NCBI GenBank assembly: GCA_013331215.1
Contig: DUGU01000248.1
Coordinates: forward strand, 1,578-11,902
Source of the DNA: Methanoregulaceae archaeon
GTDB lineage: Archaea > Halobacteriota > Methanomicrobia > Methanomicrobiales > Methanospirillaceae
DNA length: 10,325 bases
Direction of reading: 5' to 3'
Position 1 is the first letter of the stretch. Each line of letters opens with the position of its first letter. Below, one piece after another: positions 1 through 6,079 of this stretch. A program made the translations under genes and the position numbers. The notes beneath the pieces are model-generated. The model was not told where the DNA came from. It searched no databases and was given only the letters and a program-made list of their open reading frames with translations.

Positions 1-1
1 G

Positions 2-727
2 GCGGTCTACCGCCAGCTCTTCGACGACCCGGGCTTCCGCCCCGATTTCCTCAAACTCTACCCCACGCTCGTGACGCCGGGGGCCGAGCTCGAGGCCCTC
101 TATCGCTCCGGCGACTACACGCCGTTCGAGGAGGAGACGCTCGTCGACCTGCTCGCCGAGATCAAGGCGGGTCTGCCCGAATACGTGCGGCTCCAGCGGG
201 TCCAGCGCGATATCCCCGCGAAGCTGATCGTGGCCGGGTCGGTCCACGGCAACTTCCGGCAGCTCGCGGAGAAGCGGCTTCACGCGAACGGAGGACGGTG
301 CCGGTGCATCCGCTGCCGCGAGATCGGTCGATGCGTGCACGTCGACGAGCCCCCGGCCGTCTCGACCATCGCCTATGACTGCTGCGGCGGCGAGGAGCGG
401 TTCATCCAGGCCACGTCCGGGGACGCCCTGATCGGCTTCCTGCGCCTGCGCTTTCCCGGCGCGCCCTGGCGGCCCGAACTCGACGGAGCAGCGCTCATCC
501 GCGAGCTCCACGTCTACGGCGCGCAGGTCCGGCTCGGCGCCGGCGCCGGGACCGAGGAATGGCAGCACCGCTCGTTCGGGCGCGAACTCCTGGCAGAAGC
601 AGCACGCCAGGCCGCTGAGGCCGGGTACGGCACGGTCGCGGTCATGAGCGGCGTCGGGGTGCGGCCATACTACCGACGGCAGGGCTATATCAGGGATGGG
701 CCGTATATGCTTTCTCGGGTCAGGTGA
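2..727 (+). CDS. elp3: Elp3-family tRNA uridine-34 acetyltransferase, C-terminal part (5' truncated)
   Basis: Open from the window edge in the frame starting at base 2, 241 codons to TGA at 725-727. Elp3 combines a radical-SAM domain and a GNAT acetyltransferase domain to start cm5U-type modification of tRNA wobble uridine. The radical-SAM Fe-S motif lies outside the window. What remains begins with the Elp3-like LFDD-x-x-FRPD-x-LK-x-YPTLV segment (bases 17-70), continues with the Cys-rich CRCIRCREIGR stretch (about bases 299-331) and ends in a GNAT fold, including GVRPYYRRQGY near 656-688. An ATG/GTG start inside the window is not credible because homology continues upstream to base 2. The stop shares one base with the priS start, suggesting translational coupling. 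Its last dozen codons use TAT, AGG, CTT and TCT, unlike the rest of the gene. The family call is from recognised motifs and is strong. Confidence 0.93.
   Translation, partial: AVYRQLFDDPGFRPDFLKLYPTLVTPGAELEALYRSGDYTPFEEETLVDLLAEIKAGLPEYVRLQRVQRDIPAKLIVAGSVHGNFRQLAEKRLHANGGRCRCIRCREIGRCVHVDEPPAVSTIAYDCCGGEERFIQATSGDALIGFLRLRFPGAPWRPELDGAALIRELHVYGAQVRLGAGAGTEEWQHRSFGRELLAEAARQAAEAGYGTVAVMSGVGVRPYYRRQGYIRDGPYMLSRVR
684..709 (+). promoter_or_regulatory. TATA-like patches at the 3' end of elp3, possible internal promoter for priS
   Basis: Two AT-rich patches, CTATATC (685-691) and GTATATG (703-709), sit in otherwise very G+C-rich coding sequence, and codon use relaxes here (TAT, AGG, TAT, CTT, TCT, AGG). 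The first would place a transcription start near 713-715, just ahead of priS at 727. The second would place it at or slightly inside the priS start. This is weak, purely positional evidence. Confidence 0.2.
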
Positions 728-1860
728 TGCGTCCGGCCACGGTCGAATTTCTCCGGCAGCGGTTCGGTTCGTATTACGCCTCGGCGCAGGTCTCCGCGCC
801 GGGCGCGCTGCCGCAGCGGGAGTGGGGCTTTCTCTTCTTCTCCAGCCGCGACGACCCGCGCATGCGCCGGCACGTCGGGTTCGGGACACGGGACGAGCTC
901 GTGGACTACCTCCGGACCATGGCCCCGGCGCACGCGTTCTTCTCGACGGCCTACTACGACGACCCTGCCGCGCCGACCATGGGCGCGAAGGGCTGGACCG
1001 GTGCGGACCTGATCTTCGACCTCGACGCGGACCATATGCTCAGGCCGCCGTTCCCCCCGTACCCGGCCATGCTCGCCCGGGTCAAGGAGGAGACGCAGAA
1101 GCTGATCGACCTCTTGACGGCCGAGCTCGGCTTCGCCAGGGGAGAGCTCCAGGTGGTCTTTTCTGGTGGGAGAGGATACCATATCCATGTGAAGGCCCTC
1201 TCCGTGCGGCAGTTCTCGAGCGCAGAGCGGCGGGAGCTGATCAACTACGTGGGCGGCATCGGGCTCGATCCGGCCCTGCTCGTCCGGCCGGCCGCCGACC
1301 CGGCGAGCGGCTGGCGCGGGCGGCAGCGGCGCGCCCTCGCGGAGTACCTCGCCTGGCTGTCGTCCCTTGGCGAGAGCGGAGCCCTCGCCCACCTCGAAGC
1401 CCTTCCCTCGATCGGCAAGGGACGGGCGCGACAGGTCTGGGCGCAGCGGGACCTGCTCGGTATGGGCGCGGACCCGGCCTCGGACCGGAAGGTTCTTCCC
1501 CTCCTCCTCTCGCCCGAGAACGAGGCGTGGCGCACCCGGTTGCGGGAGGAGGGCGTCCAGGCCGACGAACCCGTGACGACCGACATCAAGCGGCTGATCC
1601 GGGCGCCGGGCTCGCTCCACGGCGGGAGCGGCCTGCGCGTCACGACCCTCGAACCGGGCGAGCTCGACGCGTTCGACCCGCTCGTCGACGCGGTCGTCTT
1701 CGGTGACCGCGAAGTCTCTGTCGAGGTCCATCGGGCCTGCACGGTCTCGCTCCTCGGCACGGACCTGCCGCTGACCGCCGGCCCCGTTCGGGTGCCCGAG
1801 GCGACCGCGGTCTATCTCTGCGGCCGGGGTATGGCCGAGATCGGGGGGGGTGCTTCGTGA
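727..1860 (+). CDS. priS: DNA primase small (catalytic) subunit PriS
   Basis: Catalytic subunit of the archaeo-eukaryotic primase, which works with PriL to make primers at the replication fork. The 377-aa product has the AEP-fold signatures in order: the metal-binding DLDAD at residues 98-102, the nucleotide-binding S-G-G-R-G-x-H-x-H-V motif at 146-155, and the third acidic residue in DIKRLIRAPGSLHGG (from D286), as in euryarchaeal PriS. The start chosen is ATG 727, which forms a TGATG overlap with the elp3 stop; GTG 724 would add only one residue. Residues just after DLDAD contain no cysteines, so the zinc knuckle known from Pyrococcus PriS seems absent. Only two Cys (338, 365) occur, both C-terminal. 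The gene overlaps gins51 by 4 nt (GTGA), an adjacency known in euryarchaea. Confidence 0.96.
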   Translation: MRPATVEFLRQRFGSYYASAQVSAPGALPQREWGFLFFSSRDDPRMRRHVGFGTRDELVDYLRTMAPAHAFFSTAYYDDPAAPTMGAKGWTGADLIFDLDADHMLRPPFPPYPAMLARVKEETQKLIDLLTAELGFARGELQVVFSGGRGYHIHVKALSVRQFSSAERRELINYVGGIGLDPALLVRPAADPASGWRGRQRRALAEYLAWLSSLGESGALAHLEALPSIGKGRARQVWAQRDLLGMGADPASDRKVLPLLLSPENEAWRTRLREEGVQADEPVTTDIKRLIRAPGSLHGGSGLRVTTLEPGELDAFDPLVDAVVFGDREVSVEVHRACTVSLLGTDLPLTAGPVRVPEATAVYLCGRGMAEIGGGAS

Positions 1861-2516
1861 CCGATCCCGGCGACCACTCGGCCGTGCTCGACGGGCTCCA
1901 GCTCGTCGTGGCCGGCGAGCGCGACGCGGTCGGGACCCTGACCGCGCTCCCGCCGGACCTCTTCGTCCGGGCCGGGGAGGAGATCGGCGCCCTCCGGCAG
2001 GTCTTCACGGTCTGCACGGATCCGATGACCGAGCCGTTCCGGACCGCGACCGAGCGGATCGACGCGCTCCAGCAGCACCTCGAGGATCTCGTTCGGATGC
2101 GGTCGCAGAAGATCCTGCTTCTCGCCCTCCTCCGCGCCGAGGGGCGGTCGCTCGACCGCGAGCACCAGAAACGGATGCTCCCGGTCGAGCAGGCCCTCTA
2201 CGACGAGGTTCAGGGAGCGGTCGACCGCTACCGCCGGGCCCTGATCGGTGGCGCCATACCGCCCGTGGGGGCTGCAGGCGACGGGCCGGTCACGGTCGAA
2301 TGCGCGGCCGCGGCCGCCGCCGCAATGGAGGGGCATGCCGGCGCCCTCGCCGCCCCGCTCGCGCTCGCGCGCGTTCTCTCGCCGGTAGAGCCCTTTCTGG
2401 GCTTTGACGGTCGGACGTATTCGCTCGAGGCCGAGGACGTGGTGACCCTCCCGCCCGAGAATGCGGCCGTTCTGCGGGAACGGAACATCATATTAAGTAT
2501 ATTGCCGGACAAATGA
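1857..2516 (+). CDS. gins51: Archaeal GINS subunit, Gins51 (Sld5/Psf1) type
   Basis: GINS bridges MCM helicase and partner proteins in the archaeal replicative (CMG-like) complex. The 219-aa product starts at GTG 1857, overlapping the priS stop. Residues about 40-125 look like the helical A domain, with a charged [15 protein letters not shown] segment at 81-95. An Ala-rich linker follows (about 148-171, including a run of eight Ala). A small C-terminal B domain lies at 175-216, where [22 protein letters not shown] and LRERN match the Gins51/Sld5 pattern. The A-then-B order indicates the Gins51 rather than Gins23 type. Location next to priS supports the call. The terminal codons AAC ATC ATA TTA AGT ATA TTG are atypical for this gene and coincide with the probable promoter of the next operon. 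Confidence 0.85.
   Translation: MTDPGDHSAVLDGLQLVVAGERDAVGTLTALPPDLFVRAGEEIGALRQVFTVCTDPMTEPFRTATERIDALQQHLEDLVRMRSQKILLLALLRAEGRSLDREHQKRMLPVEQALYDEVQGAVDRYRRALIGGAIPPVGAAGDGPVTVECAAAAAAAMEGHAGALAAPLALARVLSPVEPFLGFDGRTYSLEAEDVVTLPPENAAVLRERNIILSILPDK
2490..2503 (+). promoter_or_regulatory. Probable TATA-box promoter of the rpl44e operon, embedded in the gins51 3' end
   Basis: The AT-only run ATATTAAGTATATT stands out in G+C-rich coding DNA and resembles an archaeal TATA box. Applying the usual spacing of about 26-27 nt gives a start site around 2520-2527 and a leader of roughly 30 nt before rpl44e, long enough to carry the AGGAG at 2530-2534. The codons here (ATA, TTA, AGT, ATA, TTG) are ones the flanking genes avoid, suggesting selection at the DNA level. 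A purine-rich GGAAC precedes it (2482-2486), a possible BRE, though that part is weak. Confidence 0.6.
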
Positions 2517-2539
2517 TGATGCTGTTTTCAGGAGCAGTC

Positions 2540-2557
2540 ATGAGGGCGTATCAATGA
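2540..2557 (+). CDS. Possible five-codon leader ORF coupled to rpl44e
   Basis: ATG at 2540 follows an AGGAG (2530-2534) at an ideal 5-nt spacing and opens a reading frame encoding M-R-A-Y-Q. Its TGA (2555-2557) overlaps the rpl44e ATG (2554-2556) as ATGA. The arrangement could load ribosomes for L44e by termination-reinitiation. The simpler alternative is that GAGGG at 2542-2546 is the L44e ribosome-binding site and the upstream ATG is chance. No protein function is claimed. Confidence 0.25.
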   Translation: MRAYQ

Positions 2558-2832
2558 AGATGCCAAGCAAGTTTCGGGCCTACTGTCCATTCTGTCTCAC
2601 CCACCGGGAGCTCGAGGTCGAGCGCGTCAAGCGCGGCAAGACCACCGGGCTCCACTGGATCGACCGGCAGAAGGCGCGCAGAGGCGGTGTCGGCAACATG
2701 GGGAAGTTCTCCAAGGTGCCGGGCGGCGACAAACCGACCAAGCGGATCAACGTCCGGTACCGGTGCACGACCTGCAACAAGGCGCACCTACGGCCAGGAT
2801 TCCGCATCGCAAAGTTCGAACTGACGGAGTGA
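2554..2832 (+). CDS. rpl44e: Large-subunit ribosomal protein L44e (eL42)
   Basis: A 92-aa basic zinc-ribbon protein of the archaeal 50S subunit, near the E site. It starts [14 protein letters not shown], the usual L44e opening, so ATG 2554 is preferred over the in-frame ATG at 2560. Zinc ligands are C11/C14 and C71/C74. The conserved [12 protein letters not shown] block is at 47-58, and [17 protein letters not shown] runs from 69 to 84. Length is normal for the family. It is the first gene of a tight operon, with rps27e following after 7 nt, the same pairing seen in many euryarchaea. It is likely driven by the promoter at 2490-2503. Confidence 0.97.
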   Translation: MKMPSKFRAYCPFCLTHRELEVERVKRGKTTGLHWIDRQKARRGGVGNMGKFSKVPGGDKPTKRINVRYRCTTCNKAHLRPGFRIAKFELTE

Positions 2833-2839
2833 AATACAA

Positions 2840-3028
2840 ATGGTACGTCTCTACCGCGAAAACCGGTCCAAGTTCCTCAGAGTGAAGTGCCCGGACTGCG
2901 AGAACGAACAGATCGTCTTCGAGAAGGCGAGCACCACGGTCGGCTGCGTGGTCTGCGGGCGCGTGCTCGCGGAGCCGCGCGGCGGCCGCGCCGAGATACG
3001 GGCGGAGATCCTGGCCACCCTTGAGTGA
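2840..3028 (+). CDS. rps27e: Small-subunit ribosomal protein S27e (eS27)
   Basis: A 62-aa zinc-ribbon protein of the 30S subunit. The family pattern is clear: [12 protein letters not shown] near the N terminus, then [21 protein letters not shown]. The four zinc cysteines are C17, C20, C36 and C39, all intact. The length is typical for archaeal S27e. The ATG at 2840 has GGAGTGA (2826-2832) upstream, overlapping the end of rpl44e. The aIF2-alpha ATG lies 4 nt after the stop. Confidence 0.97.
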   Translation: MVRLYRENRSKFLRVKCPDCENEQIVFEKASTTVGCVVCGRVLAEPRGGRAEIRAEILATLE

Positions 3029-3032
3029 CGCC

Positions 3033-3821
3033 ATGAACGAGCGGTCCTGGCCCGACGAGGGCGAACTGGTCGTCTGCACCGTGACGCAGGTCAAGGATTT
3101 CGTCGCGTTCGTGCATCTCGACGAGTACGGCGAGCGCGAGGGGCTGATCCCGATCTCCGAGATCGCGACAGGGTGGATCAAGTACATCCGCGACCACGTT
3201 TCGGAAGGGCAGAAGATCGTCTGCAAGGTGCTCCACGTCGACCAGGCCCGCGGCCACATCGACCTCTCGAAGAAGGACGTCAACGACCACCAGCGGTCCG
3301 AGAAGATCCGCGAGTGGAAGAGCGAGCAGAAGGCCCGGATGTGGATTGGGTTCGCAGCGACAGCCTCGGGCGCGTCCGAGGCCGAGATCACCTCGGCTCT
3401 GTACAAGGAGTACGCCCTGCTATACGAGGCGTTCGAGGACATCGTCGTCGACGAAGAGGGCTTCCGGTCGCGGGTCGACCTCCCCGAGGCGGCCATGGAG
3501 GCCGTGATCGCGGCCGGCAAGGAGAACGTCAAGATCCCGCGGGTGACCGTGACGGGCGTGCTCACGCTCTCCTCGCCCAAGCCCGACGGGGTCAACGTGA
3601 TCCGGCGGGCACTCCGCGCGGCCGAGCCGAAGATCGACGGAGTCGAGATCGACCTCTACTACGTCGGCGCGCCGAAGTACGGCATCAAGGTCACGGCCCC
3701 CGACTACAAGATGGCCCAGCGGGCCATCGAACGGGCCGCCGAGGCGGCCGTGGGCGTGATGGAGCGGGCCGGCGGCGAGGCGAAGTTCCTGCGCAAGCAG
3801 AAACCCGGCAAGGGCGCATGA
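3033..3821 (+). CDS. eif2a: Translation initiation factor aIF2 subunit alpha
   Basis: Alpha subunit of the heterotrimer that delivers initiator Met-tRNA to the archaeal ribosome. The 262-aa product has an S1/OB domain at about 9-85 (WPDEGELVVCTV, EREGLIPISEIATGWIKYIRDHV, GQKIVCKVLHVD, GHIDLSKKDV), a helical middle domain at about 86-170 and an alpha/beta C-terminal domain at about 172-250 with GVLTLSSPKPDGVNVIRRAL. The eukaryotic Ser-51 loop is not recognisable. I place the start at ATG 3033 because the family begins a few residues before WP-x-x-GELV; an upstream TTG at 3021 would add four residues and overlap rps27e by 8 nt. It overlaps nop10 by 4 nt (ATGA). The order L44e, S27e, aIF2-alpha, Nop10 is a classic euryarchaeal cluster. 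Confidence 0.96.
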   Translation: MNERSWPDEGELVVCTVTQVKDFVAFVHLDEYGEREGLIPISEIATGWIKYIRDHVSEGQKIVCKVLHVDQARGHIDLSKKDVNDHQRSEKIREWKSEQKARMWIGFAATASGASEAEITSALYKEYALLYEAFEDIVVDEEGFRSRVDLPEAAMEAVIAAGKENVKIPRVTVTGVLTLSSPKPDGVNVIRRALRAAEPKIDGVEIDLYYVGAPKYGIKVTAPDYKMAQRAIERAAEAAVGVMERAGGEAKFLRKQKPGKGA

Positions 3822-3967
3822 GGGGCCGGATGCGGCGCTGCGGCCGCGATGGCGCGTACACCCTCGCCCAGCGCTGCCCCGCCTGCGGAGGCCCGACGGC
3901 GTCAGCCCACCCGCCCCGGTTCTCACCCGAGGACCGGTACGGCCGCTACCGCAGAATGGTGAGCTGA
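3818..3967 (+). CDS. nop10: H/ACA RNP component Nop10 (small, 49 aa)
   Basis: Nop10 binds Cbf5 in the H/ACA guide-RNA particle that makes pseudouridine in rRNA. The ORF reads M-R-G-R-M-R-R-C, then GRDGAYTLAQRCPACGG, then the diagnostic SAHPPRFSPEDRYGRYRR block (residues 29-46). Length is normal. The ATG at 3818 overlaps the aIF2-alpha stop. A second ATG at 3830 would leave fewer residues before the ribbon than usual. The zinc ribbon is incomplete: C8, C20 and C23 are present, but the expected second ligand (C-x-x-C with the first) is D11. Asp may act as a ligand or zinc may be bound weakly; I cannot tell from sequence. The stop abuts the next ATG with no gap. Confidence 0.94.
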   Translation: MRGRMRRCGRDGAYTLAQRCPACGGPTASAHPPRFSPEDRYGRYRRMVS

Positions 3968-4717
3968 ATGGAGCCGGTCGAGATCAGGTACCTCGCGGAC
4001 GAGTCGCCGGACGGGCCGGCGGTCCTGGTCGGCGGGCTGCCCGGGATCGGCCAGGTGGGCAAGGTCGTGGTCGACCATATCCTCCACGAGCTCGAGGCCG
4101 AGAAGGTCGCCGAGATCCACTCGGTCTATTTTCCCCCGCAGGTGGTGAGCAGTCTTGACGGCACCTGCCGCCTGGTCAGTAACGAGGTCTGGCGGCACCG
4201 TTCGCCGACCACGACCTACCTCTTTCTCATCGGCGACTGCCAGAGCGTCTCGCCCGAAGGGCACTACGTGCTCGCGGACGCCTACCTCGACTGCGCGGAG
4301 CGCTTCGGCGTGACGCGCGTCTTCACGCTCGGCGGGTACGGCGTCGGCCACCTCGTGGACGAGCCCCGCGTCCTCTCGACCGTGACGCATCCGCACCTCC
4401 GCCCGGCCGTCGAGGAGGCGGGCGGGGTCTTCGAACCCGAGGAGCCCGGCAGTGGGATCATCGGCGCCGCGGGCCTGATCATCGCCCTCGGGTCGCGGCG
4501 GGGCATGGAGGGGGTCTGCCTGATGGGCGAGACTTCCGGCTACCTGGTCGACCCGAAGTCGGCGGCCGCCGTGCTCCGCGTCTTCTCCCGCCTGACAGAC
4601 CTCGGGATCAGCCGCGACCGGCTCCAGGGCCGGGCCGAGGACATGGAGGAGGCGCTCGCGCAGGTCCGCGAGTTCGAACGGGTCCGGCAGAACGACGAGC
4701 TCTCGTACATCGGGTGA
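3968..4717 (+). CDS. PAC2-family protein (archaeal proteasome-assembly-chaperone-like)
   Basis: A 249-aa protein of the archaeal PAC2 family (COG2047-like), related to eukaryotic proteasome assembly chaperones and the archaeal PbaA/PbaB proteins. Visible motifs are VLVGGLPGIGQVGK (19-32), LGGYGVG (121-127), GSGIIGAAGL (161-170) and GETSGYLVDPKSA (187-199). A charged, probably coiled-coil helix follows (about 215-240), and the C terminus is DELSYIG. The strict HbYX tail used to dock on proteasome rings is absent, since Tyr is third from the end. ATG 3968 follows the nop10 stop directly and has GGTGAG (3958-3963) four bases upstream. It sits inside the translation operon, so co-expression with ribosome and initiation factors is likely. 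The exact client is unknown; the family call is firm, the function is not. Confidence 0.88.
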   Translation: MEPVEIRYLADESPDGPAVLVGGLPGIGQVGKVVVDHILHELEAEKVAEIHSVYFPPQVVSSLDGTCRLVSNEVWRHRSPTTTYLFLIGDCQSVSPEGHYVLADAYLDCAERFGVTRVFTLGGYGVGHLVDEPRVLSTVTHPHLRPAVEEAGGVFEPEEPGSGIIGAAGLIIALGSRRGMEGVCLMGETSGYLVDPKSAAAVLRVFSRLTDLGISRDRLQGRAEDMEEALAQVREFERVRQNDELSYIG

Positions 4718-4719
4718 CG

Positions 4720-5844
4720 ATGGACCTCAACTGCGACCTCCACCTTCACTCCCCCTTTGCCCGGGGGGTGAGCCGCCGTATGACCCCCGAGGGGTTGCTC
4801 GCGGCCTCGGCGCAGAAGGGAATCGAGGTGATCGGGACCGGTGACGCGCTCCAGTCTGAGTGGCGGAAGGCCTGGCGGCCGCACCTCGAGAACGACCTCG
4901 GGATCGTGGTCCTGCCGACGGTCGAGGTCCAGGCCGAGGGGCGGGTCCACCACCTGGCCTTTTTCCCGGACTTCGACGCGGCCGAGGCCTTCGGCGCACT
5001 CCTCTCCCCCCACGGCAACAGCCTCACGACGGAGGGCCGGCCGCACGTGCACCTCTCCGGCGGCGAGGTCGTGCGCGCGGCTCACGAGGCCGGCGGGCTC
5101 GCCGGGCCGTCGCACGCGTTCACGCCATGGACGGGGATCTACGCGGCCTTCGACAGCATCGCGGCCTGCTACGGCGGCGAGCCGATCGACTTTCTCGAGC
5201 TCGGCCTCTCGGCCGACTCGTCGTACGGCGCCGGGATCACCGAGCTCTACAAGGTCCCGTTCATCTCGGCCTCGGACGCGCACTCGCCCGAGCTCCACCG
5301 GCTCGGGCGCGAGTTTACGCGCATCGGGGTCGATCGGCCCACGCCGGCCGGTGTGCTCGACGCCCTGAAGCGCGGCCGCGTCGTGATGAATGTCGGGCTC
5401 TTTCCCGAGGAGGGGAAGTACAACGAGACGGCCTGCATGCGCTGCATCCACCACTACTCCCTCGCCGAGGCCGAGGAGCACGGGTGGCGCTGCCCCGAGG
5501 ACGGGACGCCGCTCAAGAAAGGCGTCCATGACCGGGCTCGCGAGCTCTCGGGCGGCACGCCGCGCCCGCGCCCGCCGTACCTCCACCTTATTCCGCTCGC
5601 CCTGGTGATCGCCGAGGTGCTGGGCCTCGGCTCGCCGACGGCGAAGGGCGTACGGCGGGTCCACGAGGCCCTGCTCACGGCCTTCTCGACCGAGATCGCG
5701 GTCCTCGTCGACCTCCCCGTGGACGAAATAGCGGCCGTCGACCCGGCCGTGGCCCGGGCGATCGGCGCGCTCCGCGCCGGCCGCGTCGTCCTCCACCCCG
5801 GAGGTGGCGGGTGCTACGGCACCTTCGAGCTCCCGCGCGACTGA
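4720..5844 (+). CDS. EndoQ-like PHP-domain DNA repair endonuclease (TIGR00375 family)
   Basis: EndoQ cleaves DNA 5' to deaminated bases (uracil, hypoxanthine, xanthine) and abasic sites. The 374-aa protein has PHP metal-site motifs: D6-x-H8-x-H10 (CDLHLHSP), D42 in GTGDAL, E69 in LPTVEV, H77/H78, and D186/H188 in SASDAHS. Further family blocks are AGPSHAFTPWTGIY (128-141) and FPEEGKYNETAC (228-239). A zinc-ribbon-like part follows with C239, C242 and C258, but the fourth ligand position is D261 (CPED). The C terminus has GGGGCYG (361-367). I prefer ATG 4720 because the family starts right before the DLHLHS motif; GTG 4714, overlapping the PAC2 stop, would add two residues. It is the last gene of the operon. 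The family is clear; EndoQ activity is inferred. Confidence 0.87.
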   Translation: MDLNCDLHLHSPFARGVSRRMTPEGLLAASAQKGIEVIGTGDALQSEWRKAWRPHLENDLGIVVLPTVEVQAEGRVHHLAFFPDFDAAEAFGALLSPHGNSLTTEGRPHVHLSGGEVVRAAHEAGGLAGPSHAFTPWTGIYAAFDSIAACYGGEPIDFLELGLSADSSYGAGITELYKVPFISASDAHSPELHRLGREFTRIGVDRPTPAGVLDALKRGRVVMNVGLFPEEGKYNETACMRCIHHYSLAEAEEHGWRCPEDGTPLKKGVHDRARELSGGTPRPRPPYLHLIPLALVIAEVLGLGSPTAKGVRRVHEALLTAFSTEIAVLVDLPVDEIAAVDPAVARAIGALRAGRVVLHPGGGGCYGTFELPRD

Positions 5845-5863
5845 CGCCCCGGGGGCCACCCAG

Positions 5864-5876
5864 GCATAATCCTTTT
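5864..5876 (+). promoter_or_regulatory. Weak TATA/T-rich patch in the endoQ-fdx gap
   Basis: The 58-bp gap 5845-5902 holds a G/C-only block, then GCATAATCCTTTT (5864-5876). CATAATCC could be a degenerate TATA box, which would put a start site near 5894. The CTTTT run could equally act as an oligo-T terminator for the upstream operon. An AGGAT at 5892-5896 is a plausible ribosome-binding site for the ferredoxin gene. Neither transcriptional reading is secure. Confidence 0.3.
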
Positions 5877-5902
5877 CGGCGCGGGCAGCGTAGGATAATG
5901 GC

Positions 5903-6079
5903 ATGCTCGTGATCAGAAGGGACGTCTGCGGATACTGCGGCTGCTGCGTCTCGGTCTGCCCGGTGGGCGCGCTCGAACTGATCGACGCCTATCTCTCGGT
6001 CGAGGGTGACTGTACCAGGTGCGGCGTCTGCGCCCGCGCCTGTCCGCTCGGCGCTCTGGAGGTCGCGGATGAAGCCTGA
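5903..6079 (+). CDS. Small 2[4Fe-4S] ferredoxin
   Basis: A 58-aa bacterial-type dicluster ferredoxin. The first cluster motif is C9-x2-C12-x2-C15-x3-C19-P and the second is C37-x2-C40-x2-C43-x3-C47-P, both complete. An additional Cys at 14 lies inside the first motif. Beyond the clusters there is only a short N-terminal strand (MLVIRRDV) and the two pseudo-symmetrical PVGALEL and PLGALEV segments, so it is a pure electron carrier. ATG 5903 has AGGAT six bases upstream; the nearby ATG at 5898 is in another frame. It overlaps the reductase gene by 11 nt, so the two are almost certainly co-translated, and the ferredoxin is probably its electron donor. Methanosarcina acetivorans has an analogous functional ferredoxin-reductase pair. 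Confidence 0.95.
   Translation: MLVIRRDVCGYCGCCVSVCPVGALELIDAYLSVEGDCTRCGVCARACPLGALEVADEA

Noticed and set aside
1150..1195. Patch of non-preferred codons at the PriS SGGRGYHIHV motif (TCT, GGT, AGA, GGA, CAT)
   Set aside because: It looks different from the flanks but overlaps a strongly constrained catalytic motif and shows no promoter-like or structured element, so I do not assign a function.
685..1731. Reverse-strand ORF of 348 codons opposite priS, and a same-strand ORF in another frame (696-1706)
   Set aside because: Both overlap the clearly conserved PriS and have Arg/Pro/Ala-rich sequences typical of shadow frames.
3021..3032. TTG start adding four residues to aIF2-alpha
   Set aside because: It would overlap rps27e by 8 nt and add residues not expected before the conserved WP-x-x-GELV start; ATG 3033 is a better start.
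4700..4717. Proteasome-docking HbYX tail on the PAC2 protein
   Set aside because: The C terminus is SYIG, so Tyr is third from the end and not penultimate; the strict motif is not met.
5845..5860. GCCCCGGGGGC palindrome after the EndoQ-like gene as an intrinsic terminator
   Set aside because: The arms are adjacent with almost no loop, so a stable hairpin of this form is not possible. The CTTTT after it is short.
4540..5904. Long reverse-strand ORF of 454 codons opposite the PAC2 and EndoQ-like genes
   Set aside because: It is antisense to two convincingly conserved proteins. High G+C third positions suppress stop codons in the reverse frames, and the product is Arg/Gly/Val-rich with no recognisable domain.
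6006..6068. GTG-initiated N-terminal extension of the geranylgeranyl reductase
   Set aside because: It would lie entirely inside the ferredoxin gene. ATG 6069 has a perfect GGAGGT at 5-nt spacing, and the protein begins properly at the FAD-binding strand.
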